Assembly: GCA_031277805.1 (NCBI GenBank)
Contig: JAITLR010000006.1
Coordinates: 17,189-81,188, forward strand
Direction of reading: 5' to 3'
DNA: 64,000 nucleotides
DNA from: Comamonas sp.
GTDB taxonomy: Bacteria > Pseudomonadota > Gammaproteobacteria > Burkholderiales > Burkholderiaceae_C
Numbering within the stretch: the first letter of the stretch is position 1; each line of letters begins with the position of its first letter. The notes beneath the pieces were generated by a model that saw only the letters and a list, made by a program, of their open reading frames with translations, did not search any database and had not been told where the DNA came from. Below are positions 29,163-38,602 of the stretch, one piece after another. A program made the position numbers and the translations under genes.

Positions 29163-29224
29163 GGCAGCGGCCTGCAGGGGCCGCTCGCCCTGTCCTGGGG
29201 CTGCGCCCCGCGAGTCGCTGATGG

Positions 29225-30175
29225 TCAGACAGCCAGGTCGCCCAGCGACCACGACACCCCGGTTTCAAAGCGCGCCTTCAGCTCGTCCGCCGCGCGCTCC
29301 AGTTCCGTCAGAAACATCTCCATGGCTGCAGCCATGGCGTAGCCCGTGCGCTGGTAGGCGCAGCTGTGCAGCTGCGCTCCAGCGTCATGCAACACGCGCC
29401 AGATCAGGCGCCCGGCCGCCACGTCCTCAGCCACGTTGTCCGGCACCATGAAGCCCAGGGCCTCGCTGCGCGCCACCAGCCGCCGGGCCATGGGCACGGA
29501 GCTGGTTTCCACCAGCGGCCGTGCCTGCCCCAGCGCGCCGCCGTCCAGGCGTTCCAGCATGCTGCGCAGCTCCATATCGGGCGCCATCAGGATCAGCGGA
29601 TAGGCCAGGCAGTCACGCAGGCGCAGCAGGCGCGGCCGCGTGCGCAGCGGATGGTCCGGCGCCATCACCACGCCCAGCGGCTGGGACCAGGAGCGCACTT
29701 CCTCCACGCCCGCGGGAGGCGTACGCCGCAGGCAGTAGGCCACGTCGATCTCGCCCTGCGCCACGCCGCGCAGCAGCTCTTCTCCGATGCCGGCACGCAC
29801 GCTGAAGGTGATGTCCGGGTAGCGGCCGTGCATGGCGGCGATGACCTGGGGCACCAGGTACTCGGCCGTGGCATGGGAGACGCCCACGCTCACATGGCCG
29901 CGGCGCAGGGCCTGCAAGTCCTCGACCTGGGCCAGCGCATTATCGAAATCGCGCTGGCTGCGCCGCACGGCCGCCAGCACGATCTCGCCCGCCGCCGTCA
30001 GCTGCATGCCTTTGGGCAGCCGGTCGAACAGCGGCAGGCCCACCTGGGCCTCCAGATTCAGGATCTGCTGGTTGACCGCAGCCGCCGTCAGATGCAGCGT
30101 TGCGGAGGCCTTGCGCACCGAGCCACGGTGCGCCACCTCGTCAAAACATCGAAAGGCCTGTGAAATTGCTGGCAT
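29225..30175 (-). CDS. LysR-family transcriptional regulator
   Basis: This is a 316-residue LTTR. The N-terminal winged helix reads AISQAFRCFDEVAHRGSVRKASATLHLTAAAVNQQILNLEAQVGLPLFDRL, with a substrate-binding domain after it (HVSVGVSHATAEYLVPQVI). The frame can start at a GTG nine codons earlier; ATG 30175 is preferred because it places the helix at the usual distance. It is divergent from the arylsulfotransferase-like gene and Bug receptor gene, which are its likely targets in response to a small-molecule co-inducer. Confidence 0.92.
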   Translation of the reverse strand: MPAISQAFRCFDEVAHRGSVRKASATLHLTAAAVNQQILNLEAQVGLPLFDRLPKGMQLTAAGEIVLAAVRRSQRDFDNALAQVEDLQALRRGHVSVGVSHATAEYLVPQVIAAMHGRYPDITFSVRAGIGEELLRGVAQGEIDVAYCLRRTPPAGVEEVRSWSQPLGVVMAPDHPLRTRPRLLRLRDCLAYPLILMAPDMELRSMLERLDGGALGQARPLVETSSVPMARRLVARSEALGFMVPDNVAEDVAAGRLIWRVLHDAGAQLHSCAYQRTGYAMAAAMEMFLTELERAADELKARFETGVSWSLGDLAV

Positions 30176-30287
30176 GGCTAAGTGTAAATTTTTTTCTGAC
30201 ACCTCTTCAAAAACAAACAGCTATTCCTGACGCTATTGAACTTCTAGAGTGGCGCCTGTTACCGCTTCCTGCTTCAGAAAGAACTGC

Positions 30288-31403
30288 ATGGCCACCACTG
30301 TCGACCAAGTCACCCAGCGCCGCCGCGGCACGGGTCTCATCGCCCATGATCCCGCCCTCAGCGCCGGCGGCTATACGCTGATCGCCCCCCAGACCGCCAA
30401 CGGCCATGTCTACCTGATAGACAGCGAGGGCCGCGTGGCCCACGAATGGAAGCTGCCCGTGCGCGCAGGCCGCCACGCCGTGATCCTGCCCAATGGCAAC
30501 CTGGGCTACAACGGCAATCATCCGAACTCTCCCGATCTCTATGCGCCATGGTCCATGTGGCATGGCGGCGACTTCTACGAGGTCACGCCCGAAGGCGAGG
30601 TGGTCTGGCGCTACCAGGACCCGGCCCATCACCACGACGCGCAATGGCTGCCCAACGGCCATCTGCTGTACGCGGCCTGCGCCCCCGTGCCTCAGGGCTT
30701 TGCCGAGCGCGTGCCCGGCGGCACGGCCCACGGCCCCCATGAAGTGATGTACGGCGACGTGATCCGCGAAGTCGACCGCTCGGGCCGGCTGGTCTGGGAA
30801 TGGAAGGCCTGGGAGCACCTCGATCCCGAGGACTTCCCCATCCATCCGGGCTTCGGCCGCTACCACTGGCCCCTGGTCAACGGCCTGGGCGTCACGGCCG
30901 ATGGCACCGTGCTCATGAGCCTGCGCACCACATCCGGCATCATCGGCGTGGACAAGGCCAGCGGCGCCGTGAAGCTGCACATTCCGCCATCGGTGGTCTC
31001 GCACCAGCATGCGCCGGCCCCCCTTCCCAACGGCCACATCCTGACCTTCGACAACGGCAACTTCCGCGAAGGCGCGCACGTGGCCTTCTCGCGGGTGCTG
31101 GAGATAGACCCGGCCACCCACGAGGTGACATGGAGCTACCAGGACGAGATGGTCAACGCCTTCTACACCGCCTTCATGGGCAACGCTCAGCGACTGTGGA
31201 ACGGCAACACCCACATTACCGAATCGGCCACCGGCCGCCTGTTCGAAGTCACGCAGCAAGGCGAGGTGGTCTGGGAATTCATCCTGCCCTGGTTCGGCGA
31301 GTACCCCGATGCCGCCGCCCGCCGCACGGGCCCTGGGCGCCTGAACACCGTGTTCCAGACCTTGCGCTACCACGCCGACCAGCTGCCCTGGCTGGCCCGC
31401 TGA
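30288..31403 (+). CDS. Arylsulfotransferase (ASST)-like beta-propeller protein
   Basis: This 371-residue protein has repeated propeller blades of the ASST type: GHVYLIDSEGRVAHEWKLP, ILPNGNLGYNGNHP, VVWRYQDPAHHHDAQWLPNGHLLYA, VSHQHAPAPLPNGHILTFDNGN and GRLFEVTQQGEVVWEF. PAPS-independent arylsulfotransferases move sulfate between phenols using a catalytic His; which of the conserved His residues (HHHDAQ, HQHAPAP) serves here cannot be told. Unlike typical ASST there is no N-terminal signal peptide, so it looks cytoplasmic. It is followed by a Bug-type receptor gene after 32 bp and faces a LysR gene. Confidence 0.75.
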   Translation: MATTVDQVTQRRRGTGLIAHDPALSAGGYTLIAPQTANGHVYLIDSEGRVAHEWKLPVRAGRHAVILPNGNLGYNGNHPNSPDLYAPWSMWHGGDFYEVTPEGEVVWRYQDPAHHHDAQWLPNGHLLYAACAPVPQGFAERVPGGTAHGPHEVMYGDVIREVDRSGRLVWEWKAWEHLDPEDFPIHPGFGRYHWPLVNGLGVTADGTVLMSLRTTSGIIGVDKASGAVKLHIPPSVVSHQHAPAPLPNGHILTFDNGNFREGAHVAFSRVLEIDPATHEVTWSYQDEMVNAFYTAFMGNAQRLWNGNTHITESATGRLFEVTQQGEVVWEFILPWFGEYPDAAARRTGPGRLNTVFQTLRYHADQLPWLAR

Positions 31404-31435
31404 ACGCCGAAGCTCACAGAACAGAAAGCACCATC

Positions 31436-32440
31436 ATGCCGATACGACGCAGACAATTCGCCGCCTGGGCGCTGGGCGCGCCACTGCTGCCACAACTGCC
31501 GCTGACCGCCCGGGCCTCCGGCCCGGCCGCGCCATCCTGGCCGGCCCAGCCCCTGACGGTGGTCGTACCCTTCGCGCCTGGCGGTAGCGTGGACGTGGCC
31601 GCCAGGCTCGTCATGCCGCGCCTGGCCGAACGGTTGCACCAGCCCGTGATCATCGAGAACACCGTTGGCGCCTCCGGCACGATTGCCACGCAGCGTGTCA
31701 TCAAGGCCAAGGCCGACGGCTACACGCTGCTGTTCGGCGTGGCCAGCTCGGTACTGATCGCACCGTTGGTGTCGCCAGCCAGATTCCGCTATGACGGCCT
31801 GCGGGAACTGCAGCCCGTGGCGCCCGTGGCCTCCTCGGTCTTTGCCCTGGTCGCGCGCCCCGGACTTTCGGCCGGCAGCGCGGACGATCTGCTGCATCTG
31901 GCACGCCAGCACCCGGGGCGGCTGACCTTCGGCACCGACGGTGTCGGTACCAGCCTGCACCTGACCGGCGAATTGATACAGCAACTGGCCGGTATCGATC
32001 TGGTGCATGTGCCCTACAAGTCCGGCCCGCAGGTGCTGACCGAGCTGGCAGGCGGGCAGATCGATCTGGCCGTGCTGCCCGTGGCCCTGGCCCAGCCCTT
32101 CATTCTGGAAGGCAAGGTCAGGGGGCTGGGCGTGACCTCACGCCAGCGCGTGGCCACCCTGCCGCAAACGCCCAGCCTGTCGGAGACGCCGCAGTTGCAG
32201 GCACTGGAGGTCGAAGCCTGGCAAGGGCTGCTGGTGCCGGCCCACACCGATGCCCGCATCGTCGACCGCCTGGCCCGGGAAACGGCAGCCGTGCTGGCCG
32301 AGGCGGACACGGCAAGAAAGCTGACGGAAGCCGGTTTCAAACCCATGCGCATGGCCCAACCGCAGTTCGCGGCCTATCTGGAGCAGGAGAAGAAGGTGCT
32401 GGAGAGCACCATCCAGAAAGCGCGCATACGCACGGACTGA
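31436..32440 (+). CDS. Tripartite tricarboxylate transporter (Bug) receptor, Tat-type signal
   Basis: This is a 334-residue periplasmic binding protein of the TctC/Bug family. It starts MPIRRRQFAAWALGAPLL with an RRxF twin-arginine motif, unlike the Sec signal of the second Bug protein at 44057. Family hallmarks are LTVVVPFAPGGSVDVAARLV, GASGTIATQRVIKAKADGYTLL, HVPYKSGPQVLTELAGGQIDL and ATLPQTPSLSE. Bug proteins bind carboxylates or aromatic acids; no TctA/TctB membrane genes are near. It shares an operon with the ASST-like gene, which suggests a ligand related to that enzyme, but this is inference. Confidence 0.9.
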   Translation: MPIRRRQFAAWALGAPLLPQLPLTARASGPAAPSWPAQPLTVVVPFAPGGSVDVAARLVMPRLAERLHQPVIIENTVGASGTIATQRVIKAKADGYTLLFGVASSVLIAPLVSPARFRYDGLRELQPVAPVASSVFALVARPGLSAGSADDLLHLARQHPGRLTFGTDGVGTSLHLTGELIQQLAGIDLVHVPYKSGPQVLTELAGGQIDLAVLPVALAQPFILEGKVRGLGVTSRQRVATLPQTPSLSETPQLQALEVEAWQGLLVPAHTDARIVDRLARETAAVLAEADTARKLTEAGFKPMRMAQPQFAAYLEQEKKVLESTIQKARIRTD

Positions 32441-32677
32441 ATCACAGTCCCGCTCCAATCATTCGATCTGGATGCATTTTTGCGCGATGGACTCGCCGTG
32501 GACCTTGGAGTCGTTGGGTACGCCCTGCCGATCTTCACGGCCCGGCATCCACCTCAGACATAGCCTGGGCGCCAGCATCTCGTACGCACTTCACGCGAGG
32601 TCTAGCCGCCCCAGTAGTAGCTCGTAAACTACTGTCCTGCACCATACCGATACAACGACGACGGGACGGGATCAGGC

Positions 32678-33856
32678 ATGAACAACGAACTACTGCACCA
32701 GTTCAGTGCCACGGTGGAAGCCATTCAGGCTGCGGCGCTGCGCCCCGAGGCCTGGACACAGGCCATGCACAGTATCGCCAGGCTCATGCGAGCCCCCAGA
32801 GCCTTGCTATTCACCCCTGCCCTCGCTCCGCAATCAGGCGGTTTTGTGATGGCACATGAAGTTTCCGAACCTTTTCTCATCGAATGGAGCAGTCGCTATC
32901 TGGTGCATGACATCTGGACGCAGCGGGCCATGGAGCAGGGCCAGATACGCGATGGCAACGTAGCCTTTGGCCAGGAACTGGTGCCTGACACCGAGTTCGT
33001 TCAAAGCATCTTCTATCGTGAATTTCTCTCGCGCCAGGACATCCGCAAGCTATGCACCGGCATCGTCTTCGCAGGACGGGATCATCCGAATCTCCCTCTC
33101 ACCGTCTGCTCCGTCTTCCGTAGCAGTCAGTGTCCTGATTTCGAGGAAAACGACCGCAATCTGCACACACTGATTGCCCGTCACCTTTCCCTGGCCGTAG
33201 GCACGATGCTGCGACTTCGCGATGCACAGTTCCAGTTGGCCACCAGCCTGCAAGCGCTAGACCGCCTGAGCAGCGCAATACTGCTGTTGGGTCAGCGCGG
33301 TCAAGTGCTGTTCGCCAACCGGGAAGCCCTGGCGCTGCTGAGCCGGTCAGCCGGGCTGACACTGCGCAGCGGTAATCCAGCACGCGACGGCATGGGCTGG
33401 CTGCAAGCCGATAACCTGGGCGTTCAAGGGGCACTGGACGCGGCCATACGAACCGCCCTGAACAACAATCCCTTGCACCCTACACATTTCGCCCAGGGGC
33501 TGCGTGTCCCCCGTTCATCGTCCGCAGACGACTTGCTGGTGCAAATCGTGCCAGCCATGGATATGCAATCACTATGGGGATCGGCCCAGCCTTGCGCCAT
33601 GGTCTTCATCATCGATCCCCCTCAAATGCCCAGCCTCGACGCAGCACTGCTGCAGCACCTCTACCGGATCAGTGCTGCTGAGTGCCGCGTGGCACAGGCG
33701 CTGCTGCATGGTCAGACACTGCAGGAGATCGCCGAGCGGCTTCATCTGGGCGAGAACACCGTCAAGTCCCATCTGAAGCAGCTCTTTGCCAAGACCGGGA
33801 CTCATCGCCAACCCCAACTCATCCAGCTGCTCCTGAAACTGTCCCATGCTCGCTAA
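32678..33856 (+). CDS. LuxR-family transcriptional regulator
   Basis: This is a 392-residue regulator built like the one at 8741: an N-terminal region without a named motif (FVMAHEVSEPFLIEWSSRYLVHDIWTQ) and a C-terminal LuxR/GerE helix-turn-helix (ISAAECRVAQALLHGQTLQE, then IAERLHLGENTVKSHLKQLF) at about residues 325-385. The protein starts at ATG 32678. It lies 237 bp after the Bug gene, a stretch in which I see no gene, and 100 bp before a large lipoprotein gene that it may control. Confidence 0.9.
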   Translation: MNNELLHQFSATVEAIQAAALRPEAWTQAMHSIARLMRAPRALLFTPALAPQSGGFVMAHEVSEPFLIEWSSRYLVHDIWTQRAMEQGQIRDGNVAFGQELVPDTEFVQSIFYREFLSRQDIRKLCTGIVFAGRDHPNLPLTVCSVFRSSQCPDFEENDRNLHTLIARHLSLAVGTMLRLRDAQFQLATSLQALDRLSSAILLLGQRGQVLFANREALALLSRSAGLTLRSGNPARDGMGWLQADNLGVQGALDAAIRTALNNNPLHPTHFAQGLRVPRSSSADDLLVQIVPAMDMQSLWGSAQPCAMVFIIDPPQMPSLDAALLQHLYRISAAECRVAQALLHGQTLQEIAERLHLGENTVKSHLKQLFAKTGTHRQPQLIQLLLKLSHAR

Positions 33857-33956
33857 CCCGAGGCGAGCTCACAATCACCCGAACAGGTGATTCCTGCCAT
33901 TCCGGCGATCGCTAACGTGTAACCCGTTCTCACACAAATCCACGGAACGACACATT

Positions 33957-36071
33957 ATGCGAACCTCTTCACGATATGTACTCACCAGCGTCTGCATCGC
34001 CGCTCTGACGGCCTGCGGTGGCGGCGGCGGCTCAGGCTCTTCCGCCCCCGACAACGGCTCGAATACAGCCAAGGACGCCACTGTCCAGACCTTCAACATC
34101 GGTGGAGCAGCATTCACCGGCGCCACGGTCACGGTCACTGACGCCACCGGCAAGGAGGTCGGCACCTGCGGCCCGGTCAAGGACGATGGCAAGTGCGACA
34201 TCACCATTCCCGCTTCGGCCAACGCAAAGGCTCCGCTGATCATAGTCGCCAGTCGTACCGTCAACGGTGAGGCCGAGCGCCTGGTAAGCATGCTTGGCGA
34301 CGTCACCAGCACCGAGGTCAAGGTCACCCCCATCACCACGCTCATCGCCGCGCTGCTCAGCCCCTCCGGCAATCCAGGCAACCTCGCTTCGGAAGTTGCT
34401 GGCGGCACGGCCGTCGTGACCCCCGCCGCCATTCAGGCTCAGGCAGACAAGGTGCAGACTATCCTCGCACCACTGCTGGAAGCCGCTGGCGTGAAGAACG
34501 AAAACCCGCTTGCGGGCGGCTTCGTCCCCGATGGTACGGGCTACGACCGGCTGCTGGATGCGCTGCTGGTTACCATCACGCCCGCCAGTGCCACAGCCAG
34601 CAATATCGAGGTGGCCGTGCGCGGAACGGACAAGGTCAGCACTTTCACCAGCCAGGACAGTGCGCCACCAGCGCTACAGGCAGTAGACACTGCGACCCTG
34701 CCCAAAGAAGGTATGTCCCTCAAGATCACGGCATTCCTCAAGCAGATGACGGACTGCTACGCACTGCCCATCGACCAGCGCGTGAGCGTGCCGGTGAACA
34801 ACAACGGTAATGCCACCGGCGATGCCAGCGCGGTATCCGCTCCCGCCTGCAAGGCCGTCTTCTCGGGAGAGGATCCTGTCGCCTACCTCAGCAACGGCTC
34901 GCGCGTCGGGCGTGATGCCAGCAACAACGGCTCCTTCGCAGGCATGTTCCGCACCGGGGCCACCCGCGTGAAATTCGACATGGGCGCCTATGAGTTCACG
35001 CGCGCCAACGGCGATCTGGTGATCTCCTACCGCAACGTCGATACGCAAGGGGTCGAGGCTTTCGATCAAATCGTCGTGCGCGAGGACAATGACGGCAAGT
35101 TGCGCGCCATCGGCAACCAGTACCAATACTCCGGAGGCGTGAATGCGTATCACCAGTTGCGCATGTTCCCCACACTCAACCAGTTGGGCTACAGCTACTA
35201 CAGCACCGGCTATTCCCTGAACGTGAACAACGAGACGGAAGCCGGACAACTTAAATTCGACCGAGTAGAAGTGAGCGCCCCGGACGGCACGACTCTGACG
35301 CTCTGGCCTGATGTAGGCTATACCAGCCTGAACTTCAAGCGCGCCGACGGTCGAGTCTCCGGTACCAGTTTCCTTCGGCTGGCCACGTCCTATATGGCCA
35401 CTCCGCCCAGCTCACTCCAACCTCAGGATTTCGAGCCCAGCATGAAGTTTGCGAAGCCCGCATTCACAGAGGAGCAACTGACTCAGGCCACAACCCAGGG
35501 CGTGTGGACCTTCCGCTACTTTCTGCGCGGCAACACAGGCTCCACATCGGATGCCACGCAGACCTACCGTACCCGTGCCCGCGCCCTGACACTGAGCGAA
35601 CTCAAGCAAAAAAGCTTTGCGGAACTCAGCAACCAATTCAAGACCGAGGCTTTCGCCGACGCTGTCCCCGATCTCCCTGGCAATGGAGCCAAGGCAGGGA
35701 CCCTGCCCATGTATTCCGCCGCTGATGGTCCTCAGCCAGCGCTCATTACCGTGGACGGCGGCGGCGACGCCTGGACTGTACCCACCAGTGCAATGCCGCC
35801 CACACGTGTCACTCTGTTCGGCTCCTGGTTCGGCAACACGCGCACTGGTTTCAATCACACAACACGCGTGGCACCAACCGCCCGCACTGCCACCATCACC
35901 TGCACGCCTTTCATTGGAGGCAGCAGCAATGGCACCGACCCGTGTGCAGCTGGCAGCGCTGGAGCCTATGGTCAGAACGCCTATGCCACCGACCTCCAGT
36001 TGAACGGCACGGCCAAGGATGGCCGCGTATTCAGCTCGCACTATGCGACCTACAAATTGATCCTGAACTGA
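33957..36071 (+). CDS. Large lipoprotein of unknown function
   Basis: This 704-residue precursor begins with a lipoprotein signal peptide; the lipobox LTAC places the lipidated Cys at residue 20, followed by a Gly/Ser-rich linker. Residues about 42-110 (VQTFNIGGAAFTGATVTVTDATGKEV...) look like an immunoglobulin or carboxypeptidase-regulatory beta fold. The rest is Asn/Thr-rich with many beta-strand patterns and aromatic YQYSGG/YSYYSTGYS segments, in the style of surface-exposed adhesin-like proteins. Cys pairs at about 59/67 are close to the N-terminus. I do not recognise a family. A strong terminator follows. Confidence 0.85.
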   Translation: MRTSSRYVLTSVCIAALTACGGGGGSGSSAPDNGSNTAKDATVQTFNIGGAAFTGATVTVTDATGKEVGTCGPVKDDGKCDITIPASANAKAPLIIVASRTVNGEAERLVSMLGDVTSTEVKVTPITTLIAALLSPSGNPGNLASEVAGGTAVVTPAAIQAQADKVQTILAPLLEAAGVKNENPLAGGFVPDGTGYDRLLDALLVTITPASATASNIEVAVRGTDKVSTFTSQDSAPPALQAVDTATLPKEGMSLKITAFLKQMTDCYALPIDQRVSVPVNNNGNATGDASAVSAPACKAVFSGEDPVAYLSNGSRVGRDASNNGSFAGMFRTGATRVKFDMGAYEFTRANGDLVISYRNVDTQGVEAFDQIVVREDNDGKLRAIGNQYQYSGGVNAYHQLRMFPTLNQLGYSYYSTGYSLNVNNETEAGQLKFDRVEVSAPDGTTLTLWPDVGYTSLNFKRADGRVSGTSFLRLATSYMATPPSSLQPQDFEPSMKFAKPAFTEEQLTQATTQGVWTFRYFLRGNTGSTSDATQTYRTRARALTLSELKQKSFAELSNQFKTEAFADAVPDLPGNGAKAGTLPMYSAADGPQPALITVDGGGDAWTVPTSAMPPTRVTLFGSWFGNTRTGFNHTTRVAPTARTATITCTPFIGGSSNGTDPCAAGSAGAYGQNAYATDLQLNGTAKDGRVFSSHYATYKLILN

Positions 36072-36092
36072 GCGCCTAGCCCAACGCTCCCC

Positions 36093-36125
36093 GAAAAGCC
36101 CGCAACTGCGGGCTTTTCATTTTTG
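36093..36125 (+). terminator. Rho-independent terminator of the lipoprotein gene
   Basis: GAAAAGCCCGC (36093-36103) pairs perfectly with GCGGGCTTTTC (36108-36118) across the loop AACT, an 11-bp stem, followed by ATTTTTG. It lies 22 bp past the stop codon. Since the stem is A-rich on one side and T-rich on the other, it may also act for the converging zinc-ribbon gene. Confidence 0.9.
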
Positions 36126-36141
36126 TAAGGGTTGCAACGCA

Positions 36142-37203
36142 CTACGCCTTGGTCTGCCCCTCGGAGGCACCCGCCGCCGGCGTGCCGCAGGCATGGCAAA
36201 AGCGCGAGAAGGCGCTCTTGCGCGTTTGGCAATGGCCACAGTGGTCGAACAGGCCGATGCCGCAGTGCGGACAGAAGTCGATCTCGGTGTTCTTGAGGTC
36301 TACCGGACGCTCGCAGCCCGGGCACACGCTCTTGGACAGCCGCTCCAGCGCCACGTCGTAGCTGAGTTCCTCACGGCGCTGCACTTCGGGCATGGCCTCG
36401 CGCTGCTTTTGCTTTTCCAGATAGCGATTGAGCGCAATGATGGCGTATCGGCCCAGCAGCACCGTGACCACGATGCCCACGATGTAGCGCACATAGCCGC
36501 CGTAATCGGGCAGGTAGGGGACCAGTTCCACAAAGAAGGCGAACAGCGCGAAGAAGATGAAGCCCCAGACAAAAGGCCACCAGGTACTCTTGCGCTGCCT
36601 GACAAACAACCAACCCGCAACCACCAGCAAGGGCAAGGTGATCGCCAGGCGGTAGAGGAAGACACGCAGTTCGCTGGCACGCATGGCCGATTGCCACTGC
36701 GGGTATGCCGCATCACGCAGCTGGCTCATCTCCACTTCCGCGTTAGAGACCGCCTGCGAAGCTTCCAGATTGGTCTGCTCCTGCTTTTCCAGCTCCTCGC
36801 GGGCCTTGTTTTCGGCCTGTTTGATGGCATCAAGTGCCTTGGTGCGGGCCAGCAGTTCCGCATCCTGCTCGGGCCGCTCGGTCGCGCGGCGCGTGGACAC
36901 CCAGTTCTCGAACGTGTCGCGCGCGGACTGATAGCGAGCTCTTTCGGCATCGTATTTGAGCTGCGCCTTGTCACGCTCCCGCCCCGTCTGATGGGCCAGA
37001 GCCTGCGCCTTGTTGATTGCCGCCTGCACACGCTGTGCATCGGCATCGGGAATGAAATGCTCAATCTCCAGCGCCGTATTGGGCTGCGGCAGATTGCCGA
37101 CAACCAGGCTGCCCAGTCCGATCAGAAAAAAGGCAAAGGCCGCAGCCACCAGCCACAGGCCGCGGCGAAACCATTTTTCCGGCAATCGCAGGGATTTACT
37201 CAT
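36142..37203 (-). CDS. Membrane protein with coiled coil and C-terminal double zinc ribbon
   Basis: This 353-residue protein has one N-terminal membrane helix (about 17-38). A long charged coiled coil follows (about 58-165, rich in Gln, Glu, Lys and Ala), then three further hydrophobic helices (about 180-250). The C-terminal cytoplasmic tail has two zinc ribbons: CPGC with CPHC, and CGHC with CHAC. The coiled coil would lie in the periplasm. I know no function; similar architectures are annotated only as zinc-ribbon proteins. ATG 37203 with GAGGAG upstream is preferred over the TTG at 37209. It lies after the DUF2145 gene on the same strand. Confidence 0.82.
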   Translation of the reverse strand: MSKSLRLPEKWFRRGLWLVAAAFAFFLIGLGSLVVGNLPQPNTALEIEHFIPDADAQRVQAAINKAQALAHQTGRERDKAQLKYDAERARYQSARDTFENWVSTRRATERPEQDAELLARTKALDAIKQAENKAREELEKQEQTNLEASQAVSNAEVEMSQLRDAAYPQWQSAMRASELRVFLYRLAITLPLLVVAGWLFVRQRKSTWWPFVWGFIFFALFAFFVELVPYLPDYGGYVRYIVGIVVTVLLGRYAIIALNRYLEKQKQREAMPEVQRREELSYDVALERLSKSVCPGCERPVDLKNTEIDFCPHCGIGLFDHCGHCQTRKSAFSRFCHACGTPAAGASEGQTKA

Positions 37204-37221
37204 ATTCAATCACTCCTCAAT

Positions 37222-37273
37222 CCATAGCTGAAAGCGCATGTATCCAATGCGCTAGAGGCTGGGTTTCTTCAAA
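37222..37273 (+). repeat. AGCGCT-type dispersed repeat between the DUF2145 and zinc-ribbon genes
   Basis: It reads ATAGCTGAAAGCGCATGTAT and then CCAATGCGCTAGAGGCTGGG, a two-arm copy with AGCGCAT/ATGCGCT replacing AGCGCTT/AAGCGCT: both arms have changed together, which keeps the hairpin. Confidence 0.75.
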
Positions 37274-37274
37274 T

Positions 37275-38123
37275 TCAGCGGACTTCCCGCACCTCGGATG
37301 CCAGCTGCGCCCTCTGCAGCCAGCGGGTCACGGAATCCACGGTCACCGTTTCGATTCGGCTGGCATAGCGCTTGTCATTGGGATGGTCGTCGAATGCAAT
37401 ATTGGCCGCAGTCATGCGACCGCCAAGCCTGGAGAACGCGCGAATAATCAGCACACCGGGTTCATAGCCCTGGCTTTGCAGCCAGCTCTGGGCCTGCGCC
37501 CGATTCTGGATGCTGGCGGGGCTCATCGCCGCGGCCAGTGTCTCCGTCGCCCACTGGTTGGACTGCTGATATTTCTGCCCCCAGGCATAACTGACCATGC
37601 TGTAGGGCTCGTTTTGCAGACGCAGCACCGTAGGCTGGGTCAGAAAACTCCACAGCGCCTTCTGCACGGCTGGCGAGGGAATCTGAATACCGGCCGTATA
37701 GCTCCACATATCGTCGAGGAAGAACTCACCCAGGCCCTGGCGATAGACATGACCACCTGCCGTGCCACACTCATTGAGCTTGTGCGCCACACGCCATATT
37801 CCCTCAGGGGTGCGATAGGCCCAGCCGTAATGGGAATATTTGAGATCGTACTTGCTCAGGTCCTGGCCTTCTCGCGCCAACAGCACGACCTGGGTGCCGT
37901 TCTTCTTGTATTCGGCATCCAGTGCCTTGGCGGTGTTCAGCGCCAGATTCAAGCCCTTGCTCATGGTCTCGGCCGTCAAGGGCTTGTTCTCGCAGCTCCG
38001 ACCTGCATGGGCCGAGCCGGTCCATGCAACCAGGGTAGCCCCCAGCACCAGCAAAGCGGTACGGGACAAAGACTGGTGGCGGTTCTGCGCGGGCAGCATG
38101 GCATGCACGGCGGGATGTTTCAT
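37275..38123 (-). CDS. DUF2145-family exported protein
   Basis: This 282-residue precursor has a Sec signal peptide (hydrophobic core LLVLGATLVAWTGSA, cleavage after AHA). The mature part matches what I recall of the DUF2145 family: YSHYGWAYRTPEGIWRVAHKLNECGTAGGHVYRQGLGEFFLDD, and later VLIIRAFSRLGGRMTAANIAFDDHP. The conserved His, Asn, Cys and Gly residues in this core hint at a papain-like or NlpC-like amidohydrolase fold, but no function is known to me. CGGAGG precedes the ATG. It lies 14 bp after the small exported protein gene at 38138 and upstream of the zinc-ribbon membrane protein gene. Confidence 0.8.
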   Translation of the reverse strand: MKHPAVHAMLPAQNRHQSLSRTALLVLGATLVAWTGSAHAGRSCENKPLTAETMSKGLNLALNTAKALDAEYKKNGTQVVLLAREGQDLSKYDLKYSHYGWAYRTPEGIWRVAHKLNECGTAGGHVYRQGLGEFFLDDMWSYTAGIQIPSPAVQKALWSFLTQPTVLRLQNEPYSMVSYAWGQKYQQSNQWATETLAAAMSPASIQNRAQAQSWLQSQGYEPGVLIIRAFSRLGGRMTAANIAFDDHPNDKRYASRIETVTVDSVTRWLQRAQLASEVREVR

Positions 38124-38137
38124 GGCGACCTCCGCGT

Positions 38138-38602
38138 TTACAGACGTTCGTTGTGCATCAGCGCCTTGCCGATTTCATTGGGAATGAAAGCCAGCACCTT
38201 GCCTGCAGCGGAAAGAATCACGCCGGCACCGATCACACTGGTCTGCACCACCGTACCTACGCCCACCGACAATGCGCCAGCCGCCTGCCCCGAAACCTTG
38301 ACCACGGCAGAAGTTCCATCCGCCACATTCTTGAGCACATAACTCACGCCTTCGGCGCTGGATTCCACCGCCTCAATCACCACAGAGGCGCCAGCAGCAG
38401 ACAGGAAAAGGGGAATAGCCACGGCATGCTCCGATCCTCCACCGGAGGCTGCAGCGACCACCGATGCCACGGGCAGAGCCGACAGCACCAGAGAAGCCTC
38501 GCTTTGTGCATGAGCACTACCGCCGCCCAGCAATGCACAGGCCATGCCAAACGCACACAGACTGTTGCGCAAAGGGCGGATCAGGGTCGAGGTTGAAATC
38601 AC
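38138..38602 (-). CDS. Small exported protein of unknown function
   Basis: I do not recognise this protein of about 154 residues. It has a signal peptide (core SLCAFGMACALLGGG, cleavage after AHA) and a mature part rich in Ala, Val, Gly and Ser with alternating hydrophobic strands (ASVVIEAVESSAEGVSYVLKN, GAGVILSAAGKVLAFIP). A frame opening at a GTG 38635 has no ribosome site, whereas GTG 38602 has GGGAG six bases upstream. It precedes the DUF2145 gene by 14 bp and is divergent from the DUF3047 gene, so the four genes may form one envelope-related locus. Confidence 0.65.
   Translation of the reverse strand: MISTSTLIRPLRNSLCAFGMACALLGGGSAHAQSEASLVLSALPVASVVAAASGGGSEHAVAIPLFLSAAGASVVIEAVESSAEGVSYVLKNVADGTSAVVKVSGQAAGALSVGVGTVVQTSVIGAGVILSAAGKVLAFIPNEIGKALMHNERL

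Noticed and set aside
29163..29224. Terminator-like GC inverted repeat after tgt
   Set aside because: AGCGGCC and GGCCGCT can pair but no T-run follows on either strand, so I did not list it as a terminator.
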